A stretch of DNA of 25,692 nucleotides from Firmicutes bacterium UBA1422 (GTDB lineage: Bacteria > Bacillota > Clostridia > Peptostreptococcales > Anaerovoracaceae): NCBI GenBank assembly GCA_002304835.1, contig DBPK01000020.1, forward strand, positions 1 to 25,692. The letters are read 5' to 3'. A program made the position numbers and the translations under genes. The notes beneath the pieces were generated by a model. The model was not told the DNA's origin. It saw only the letters and a list, made by a program, of their open reading frames with translations, and ran no database searches. Below, piece after piece: positions 22,203 through 25,692 of the stretch; within the stretch, counting starts at the first letter, position 1, and every line of letters starts with the position of its first letter.

Positions 22203-23041
22203 ATATATTCCACCAAATCTTTTCTGCTTACTGTATTTTCAGGTATATCAACTCCCTTTTGTCTCAAACGATACGCCAGTTCAACTACAAAGGGAACATC
22301 CAGACTCATTGACTTCAATTCATCTCTTTTTGCAAACACACTTGAAGGACTGCCGTCAAGTTTGATCTTGCCCTCATCCATTATTATTACCCTGTCAGCC
22401 AGCGCCGCTTCTTCCATGAAATGGGTGATCAGAACCACCGTTATACCTTCCCGGTTAAGTTCTCTTATTATTTCCATGACCTCTCCCCGGCCTTTTGGAT
22501 CCAGCATTGCTGTCGGTTCATCAAAAATTATGCATTCAGGCTTCATGGCCACGACTCCTGCGATGGCTATTCTCTGTTTCTGACCACCCGAAAGAAAATG
22601 GGGCGGTTTTTTTCTGTAATCCCCCATATTGACTGCACTAAGCGAATCTTCCACTCTTTTTCTTATTTCAGAAGGAGATATCCCCAGATTCTCCGGACCA
22701 AAAGCAACATCCTCCTCGACTATGGATGATACGATCTGGTTGTCGGGATTTTGAAATACCATTCCGGCGGTTTGTCTTATGTCCCATAGGTGCTCCTGGT
22801 CCCGGGTATCATAGCCGTTTACATAAACAACTCCGCTACTGGGAAGCAGCAGAGCATTGATGTTTTTTGCCAGTGTTGATTTCCCGGATCCGTTCCTGCC
22901 GATAATGGCTGTGAAACTGCCCTTTTTTATTGTAAGGTCCACTCCGTCTATGGCATTTTGAAGAAAACATCCTTTAGCTCCATCTCCGCTTTCCTGCGAA
23001 TAGCTGAATATTAAATTGTTTATCTCTACAATACTATTCAT
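22178..23041 (-). CDS. ecfA1: ECF transporter ATPase EcfA1
   Basis: 287-residue ABC ATPase from ATG 23,041 (MNSIVEINNLIFSYS). Walker A GRNGSGKST at 48-56, FQNPDNQIVSSIV at 96-108, signature LSGGQKQR at 150-157, Walker B with DEPTAMLDP at 174-182. The FQNPDNQ sequence marks EcfA1. An in-frame TTG at 23,080 and ATG at 23,068 exist, but they would lie within or above the promoter hexamers, and neither has a ribosome binding site. None is seen before 23,041 either. That fits a start very close to the mRNA 5' end. First gene of the operon. Confidence 0.93.
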   Translation of the reverse strand: MNSIVEINNLIFSYSQESGDGAKGCFLQNAIDGVDLTIKKGSFTAIIGRNGSGKSTLAKNINALLLPSSGVVYVNGYDTRDQEHLWDIRQTAGMVFQNPDNQIVSSIVEEDVAFGPENLGISPSEIRKRVEDSLSAVNMGDYRKKPPHFLSGGQKQRIAIAGVVAMKPECIIFDEPTAMLDPKGRGEVMEIIRELNREGITVVLITHFMEEAALADRVIIMDEGKIKLDGSPSSVFAKRDELKSMSLDVPFVVELAYRLRQKGVDIPENTVSRKDLVEYICRSVHKK

Positions 23042-23051
23042 ATACCGAAAT

Positions 23052-23080
23052 ATTATATACCAAATCATTATCTTGCGCAA
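23052..23080 (-). promoter_or_regulatory. Promoter of the ecf-queT operon, giving a nearly leaderless mRNA
   Basis: TTGCGC (23,080-23,075), 17-base spacer, TATAAT (23,057-23,052). The ecfA1 ATG begins 10 bases after the -10, so transcription starting the usual 6-8 bases downstream would leave only about 2-5 untranslated bases. Confidence 0.65.
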
Positions 23081-23161
23081 ACATACTTTTGTGACGGTGC
23101 ACAGTTTTTTATGGGGTCAAAAAGCCTATTTTTAAAAGGAAGAGAGGATTTTTTAAAATAA

Positions 23162-23188
23162 TTAGCACTCACCTCTTGACAGTGCTAA
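23162..23188 (+). promoter_or_regulatory. CIRCE operator for HrcA
   Basis: TTAGCACTC (23,162-23,170), nine bases, CAGTGCTAA (23,180-23,188). It is one base short of the consensus inverted repeat TTAGCACTC-N9-GAGTGCTAA. It overlaps the -35 of the hsp20 promoter, so HrcA binding would block RNA polymerase and heat shock would relieve it. Confidence 0.93.
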
Positions 23189-23204
23189 CAAAATGTGTTA
23201 TTGT
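23176..23204 (+). promoter_or_regulatory. Promoter of hsp20, overlapping CIRCE
   Basis: TTGACA (23,176-23,181), 17-base spacer, TATTGT (23,199-23,204). The -35 is perfect; the -10 matches four of six. It lies within and just after the CIRCE element, about 48 bases before the ATG. Confidence 0.75.
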
Positions 23205-23252
23205 TTTCCCAGAACAAAAAAACAAAAATAAAGTAAAAAGGAGGGATGACTT

Positions 23253-23684
23253 ATGTTGATGCCTAGATTGATATCTAATAATTTGTTCGAAGACTGGATG
23301 GGAGGTTTCCCTTCAGCAAACGATTTTTTCAGTAATCAAAACAGGGACATAATGAAAACAGATGTAAAAGAAAGCGAGGATGGATATTTACTGGAAATTG
23401 ACCTTCCGGGTTTCAAAAAGGATGATGTTAAAGCCCGGCTAAAAGACGGTTATATGACAGTGAGCGCCAACAGGACCACAGACAAAGATGAAAAAGACCG
23501 GGAAGGCAGATATATCCGCAAAGAAAGATATGAGGGCAGCTGCTCAAGAAGCTTCTATGTGGGAAAAAATGTTACAGAATCCGACATAAACGCGAAATTC
23601 GAGGACGGCATACTCAAGATCTCTGTCCCTAAAAAAGTACCTGAAGAAATTGAAAAAGAAAACTATATAGCCATAGAAGGCTAA
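23253..23684 (+). CDS. hsp20: Small heat-shock protein, Hsp20/alpha-crystallin family
   Basis: ATP-independent chaperone that holds unfolding proteins. 143 residues. An N-terminal arm (MLMPRLISNNLFEDWMGGF) precedes the alpha-crystallin domain at about 34-126, with YLLEIDLPGFKKDDVKARL and the closing DGILKISVPKK. A C-terminal I-x-I (IAI at 139-141) caps neighbouring subunits in the oligomer. AAGGAGGG lies 6-7 bases before the ATG. It is the only plus-strand gene here, single in its transcript, with CIRCE control and a terminator. Confidence 0.95.
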   Translation: MLMPRLISNNLFEDWMGGFPSANDFFSNQNRDIMKTDVKESEDGYLLEIDLPGFKKDDVKARLKDGYMTVSANRTTDKDEKDREGRYIRKERYEGSCSRSFYVGKNVTESDINAKFEDGILKISVPKKVPEEIEKENYIAIEG

Positions 23685-23702
23685 AAGCTCAAATCCAAAA
23701 AC

Positions 23703-23730
23703 AAAAGAGACCTTAAATAAGGTCTCTTTT
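23703..23730. terminator. Bidirectional terminator between hsp20 and aroD
   Basis: aaaagagacctt (23,703-23,714), AAAT loop, aaggtctctttt (23,719-23,730): a perfect 12-bp stem with T-runs on both strands. It serves the convergent hsp20 (plus) and aroD (minus) genes. Confidence 0.92.
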
Positions 23731-23748
23731 TTATTGATTATATTCTTT

Positions 23749-24537
23749 TTATATTTCATCCTGCCCCGGTGCAGATGATCCTCCCGGTCCCGATACAAAA
23801 AATATTGCCGGCTCATAAGCCTCCGACCCGTCCCGGGTCCTCTTGCCCCTTTCTCCCATGGATATGGCCACCAGGAGCGTTTCGGGATTTTTTTTCTTCA
23901 TGGATCCCGCCGCATCCATAAGAATATCCACATCAAGATCATCACAGGGCATGTATGCCACCTTGACTATATCTGCACCCAATTCTTTCATTGCGTCCAT
24001 TCTGCCTGTTATCACTTCCATATCGGGAGTTTTAGCAAAATCGTGATTTGACAGTATTACTTTTTTGCCTGCTTCATGGGCCATATCTATTATGAACTCC
24101 AGTCTGGCTCTGTCTTCTGTGCCGTTTTCGTCCAGAAGTTCTATGTCAACCATATCCGTAAGGCTTTTTTGTATCACATCCCTTATCAGTTGCATATATG
24201 TGCTTCTTCTTAAATGGGCTTTGCCTCCTTCTTCCTTTGTGCGCAGAGTAAATATAACAGACTTGTCTATTATATCTCCTTCCGAAGGGTTTTTTGCCTC
24301 TGCATTTTTTGACATTTTACATATAATATCAAGCATATCAAGAATGATTTCGTGATCCCTTTTTCCGCCCATCGGATATCCTGCCCAAAAATAATCCGCT
24401 CTCCATTCTATCATGCCGCACTTTGATGCCATGGCTTTTTCCATTTGCCGGATTATTTCGTTTTTGCTGTTGCCTGTGATCGGCATACATATTTTTGATA
24501 TATCATGTCTTCCGGTCTTTTTTTCACGATCTGTCAT
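23749..24537 (-). CDS. aroD: Type I 3-dehydroquinate dehydratase
   Basis: Third step of the shikimate pathway, forming 3-dehydroshikimate through a lysine Schiff base. 262 residues. Active-site landmarks are EWRAD at 44-48, the catalytic His H165 in SNHDFAKTP, the Schiff-base lysine K192 in VKVAY, ISMG (225-228), an Arg at 235 and the closing SAPGQ at 255-259. The loop before SAPGQ (EPAIFFVSGPGGS) is unlike the more common FGSxLTF form, but the catalytic set is complete. No other shikimate gene is nearby. It starts 2 bases after ohrR, with GGGGGAAA inside the ohrR end. Confidence 0.93.
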   Translation of the reverse strand: MTDREKKTGRHDISKICMPITGNSKNEIIRQMEKAMASKCGMIEWRADYFWAGYPMGGKRDHEIILDMLDIICKMSKNAEAKNPSEGDIIDKSVIFTLRTKEEGGKAHLRRSTYMQLIRDVIQKSLTDMVDIELLDENGTEDRARLEFIIDMAHEAGKKVILSNHDFAKTPDMEVITGRMDAMKELGADIVKVAYMPCDDLDVDILMDAAGSMKKKNPETLLVAISMGERGKRTRDGSEAYEPAIFFVSGPGGSSAPGQDEI

Positions 24538-24539
24538 TT

Positions 24540-24983
24540 TTATTTCCCCCGCTCTATGTTTTTAAGGGTCTTATCAAGGATTTCCTTTAACTTTGATGCC
24601 TCTTCTTGGGAAAGTTTGATGCAATCGCCCATCCTCTTTGGTATCATGGCTGCTTCCGCCTTCAGCTTCTCTCCCCTTTCAGTGATGCTTATCATTACAG
24701 TCCGTTCATCATCTTTTGAGCGCTTACGTGATAAATATCCTTTGGACTCAAGTTTTTTCAGCACAGGCGTAAGAGTCCCCGAATCAAGCAAAAGAATTTT
24801 CCCCATTTCTTTTACGGTAAGACTTTTGTGTTCCCACATGACCATCATGGCTATGTATTGAGTATATGTAAGATCAAGGGGATCAAGAAAACGTTTATAA
24901 AGTCTTATTGTTTCCTTTGAACACACATAAAGGGGAAAGCATAACTGGTTTTCCAACTTGAGCATATCATATTTACTGTCCAT
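24540..24983 (-). CDS. ohrR: OhrR-type MarR-family redox regulator
   Basis: Repressor that releases DNA when a reactive cysteine is oxidised by organic peroxides. 147 residues from ATG 24,983 (MDSKYDMLKLENQLC), chosen over an open frame reaching 25,028 because AGGAG is just upstream and the numbering then fits the family. The peroxidatic Cys is C15, and the tyrosines that contact it in Bacillus OhrR are at Y29 and Y40. The winged helix is around 50-95 (LTVKEMGKILLLDSGTLTPVLKKLESKGYLSRKRSKDDERTV-type segment). It lies 55 bases after gpx, its probable target. Confidence 0.9.
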   Translation of the reverse strand: MDSKYDMLKLENQLCFPLYVCSKETIRLYKRFLDPLDLTYTQYIAMMVMWEHKSLTVKEMGKILLLDSGTLTPVLKKLESKGYLSRKRSKDDERTVMISITERGEKLKAEAAMIPKRMGDCIKLSQEEASKLKEILDKTLKNIERGK

Positions 24984-25038
24984 TTTCTGTCTCCTGTTTT
25001 TCTGTTCGGATAATGGATACCCTTTCATATCCGATCTG

Positions 25039-25515
25039 CTATTGTTCCAAAAGTTTTACAATATCCTCTTCCATCTTTTCGGGTTTCACCACCGGAGCAT
25101 ACCTTTTTACTGCATTGCCCTCCCGGTCCACCAGAAACTTAGTGAAGTTCCACTTTATCCTTCCGTTTCCCTTAAGCTTCTGAGATTTGAGGAATGTATA
25201 AAGGGGACTTTCGTTGGCCCCGTTTACATCGATTTTATAAAACTGTCTGAAACTCATACCGAATCTGCCTGTACAAAAAGTATAAATCTCCTCTGATGTT
25301 CCCGGAGCCTGATTCCCAAACTGGTTGCAAGGAAAGTCAAGTATCTCAAGCCCCTTTTTTCTGTATTTTGTGTAAAGCTCCTGAAGCCCTACGTACTGGG
25401 GCGTGAAGCCGCAGCCGGTGGCTGTATTGACGATGAGAAGTACCTTCCCCTTGTAATCGGAAAGAGAGACTTCTTTTTCTTCCATATCTTTTACCTTTAT
25501 ATCATAAATACTCAT
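25039..25515 (-). CDS. Glutathione peroxidase family thiol peroxidase
   Basis: Reduces hydrogen and organic peroxides; bacterial members of this family often use thioredoxin rather than glutathione. 158 residues. The catalytic tetrad is visible: C35 (NTATGCGFT), Q69 (CNQFGNQ), W122 and N123 (KWNFTKFLVD). A resolving Cys may be C81 (YTFC). No signal peptide. First gene of the gpx-ohrR-aroD unit, with its own promoter and a candidate operator. Confidence 0.92.
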   Translation of the reverse strand: MSIYDIKVKDMEEKEVSLSDYKGKVLLIVNTATGCGFTPQYVGLQELYTKYRKKGLEILDFPCNQFGNQAPGTSEEIYTFCTGRFGMSFRQFYKIDVNGANESPLYTFLKSQKLKGNGRIKWNFTKFLVDREGNAVKRYAPVVKPEKMEEDIVKLLEQ

Positions 25516-25607
25516 TTCGTTTCCTCCTTCTCTTTTTGTTTCTTGATTTTTTTCTGTTCTTCTTTTTTCTTTTTTTAAGTTTATTATCTTGTTTGTGTTA
25601 GATTTAT

Positions 25608-25636
25608 ATTGTACGCAATTTAATTTTGTTTGTCAA
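25608..25636 (-). promoter_or_regulatory. Promoter of the gpx-ohrR-aroD operon, with candidate operator
   Basis: TTGACA (25,636-25,631), 17-base spacer, TACAAT (25,613-25,608). The palindromic ATTG-N4-CAAT at 25,608-25,619 overlaps the -10 and resembles the A/T-rich operators bound by OhrR/MarR proteins. The operator call is inference; the promoter is a strong match. The 5' untranslated region is about 85 bases and pyrimidine-poor in the mRNA (long A runs). Confidence 0.7.
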
Positions 25637-25653
25637 TATATATTTTTATAAAG

Positions 25654-25681
25654 AAAAGACCGGCCAACCGGCCGGTCTTTT
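25654..25681. terminator. Terminator upstream of the gpx promoter
   Basis: aaaagaccggcc (25,654-25,665), AACC loop, ggccggtctttt (25,670-25,681): a perfect 12-bp stem, symmetric in T-runs. On the minus strand it ends the transcript of a gene beyond the right edge. Confidence 0.88.
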
Positions 25682-25692
25682 GTATGTCTTTT

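Noticed and set aside
23081..23160. Possible riboswitch (preQ1-type) for the ecf-queT operon
   Set aside because: The promoter lies only 10 bases before the ecfA1 ATG, so this sequence is upstream of the transcript; no aptamer-like fold was seen.

Overview
The window looks like chromosomal DNA of a low-to-moderate GC Firmicute, most likely an anaerobic member of Clostridia. The basis is a zinc-type S14 in the spc cluster, strong AGGAGG-type ribosome binding sites, near-consensus sigma-A promoters with 17-bp spacers, a CIRCE operator, an OhrR-type regulator, a QueT/ECF transporter and a LUD-domain protein. The genus cannot be read from the sequence. Almost everything is on the minus strand; the only plus-strand gene is a small heat-shock gene.

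Region 1 (1-10,603, minus) is one S10-spc ribosomal protein operon in the order rpsJ-rplC-rplD-rplW-rplB-rpsS-rplV-rpsC-rplP-rpmC-rpsQ-rplN-rplX-rplE-rpsZ-rpsH-rplF-rplR-rpsE-rpmD-rplO-secY. secY runs off the left edge. The operon has its own promoter (10,575-10,603), a folded 5' leader of about 235 nt, a two-hairpin element between rpsJ and rplC, and an S3 protein with a tail of about 124 residues.

Region 2 (10,724-13,995, minus) is a three-gene unit with promoter and terminator: a TGS/uridine-kinase-type nucleoside kinase, a PfkB-fold protein that appears to have lost its catalytic GAGD motif, and a LUD-domain protein. Upstream is a short unit for a YdbC/PC4-type ssDNA-binding protein, then an isolated radical SAM/SPASM gene with its own promoter and terminator.

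Region 3 (about 15,977-18,084) looks foreign. A YgjP-type metallopeptidase gene, an apparent 26-codon ORF with a Shine-Dalgarno, and an ADP-ribosylglycohydrolase gene share one promoter and lie just beyond the 3' end of a tRNA-Gly(CCC) gene. Their arginine codons are mostly CGN, whereas the neighbouring radical SAM gene uses almost only AGA/AGG. An 18-bp near-perfect inverted pair brackets the cassette.

Region 4 (18,162-23,080, minus) is ecfA1-ecfA2-ecfT-queT-trmB-aminotransferase. It joins an ECF transporter energising module to the QueT queuosine-precursor S-component, a tRNA methyltransferase and a PLP enzyme. The promoter is so close to the ecfA1 ATG that the mRNA is probably leaderless or nearly so.

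Region 5 (23,162-25,692) is a stress region: a CIRCE-controlled hsp20 on the plus strand, and a minus-strand gpx-ohrR-aroD unit with a candidate operator over the gpx promoter. I found no CRISPR array, insertion sequence or phage gene.
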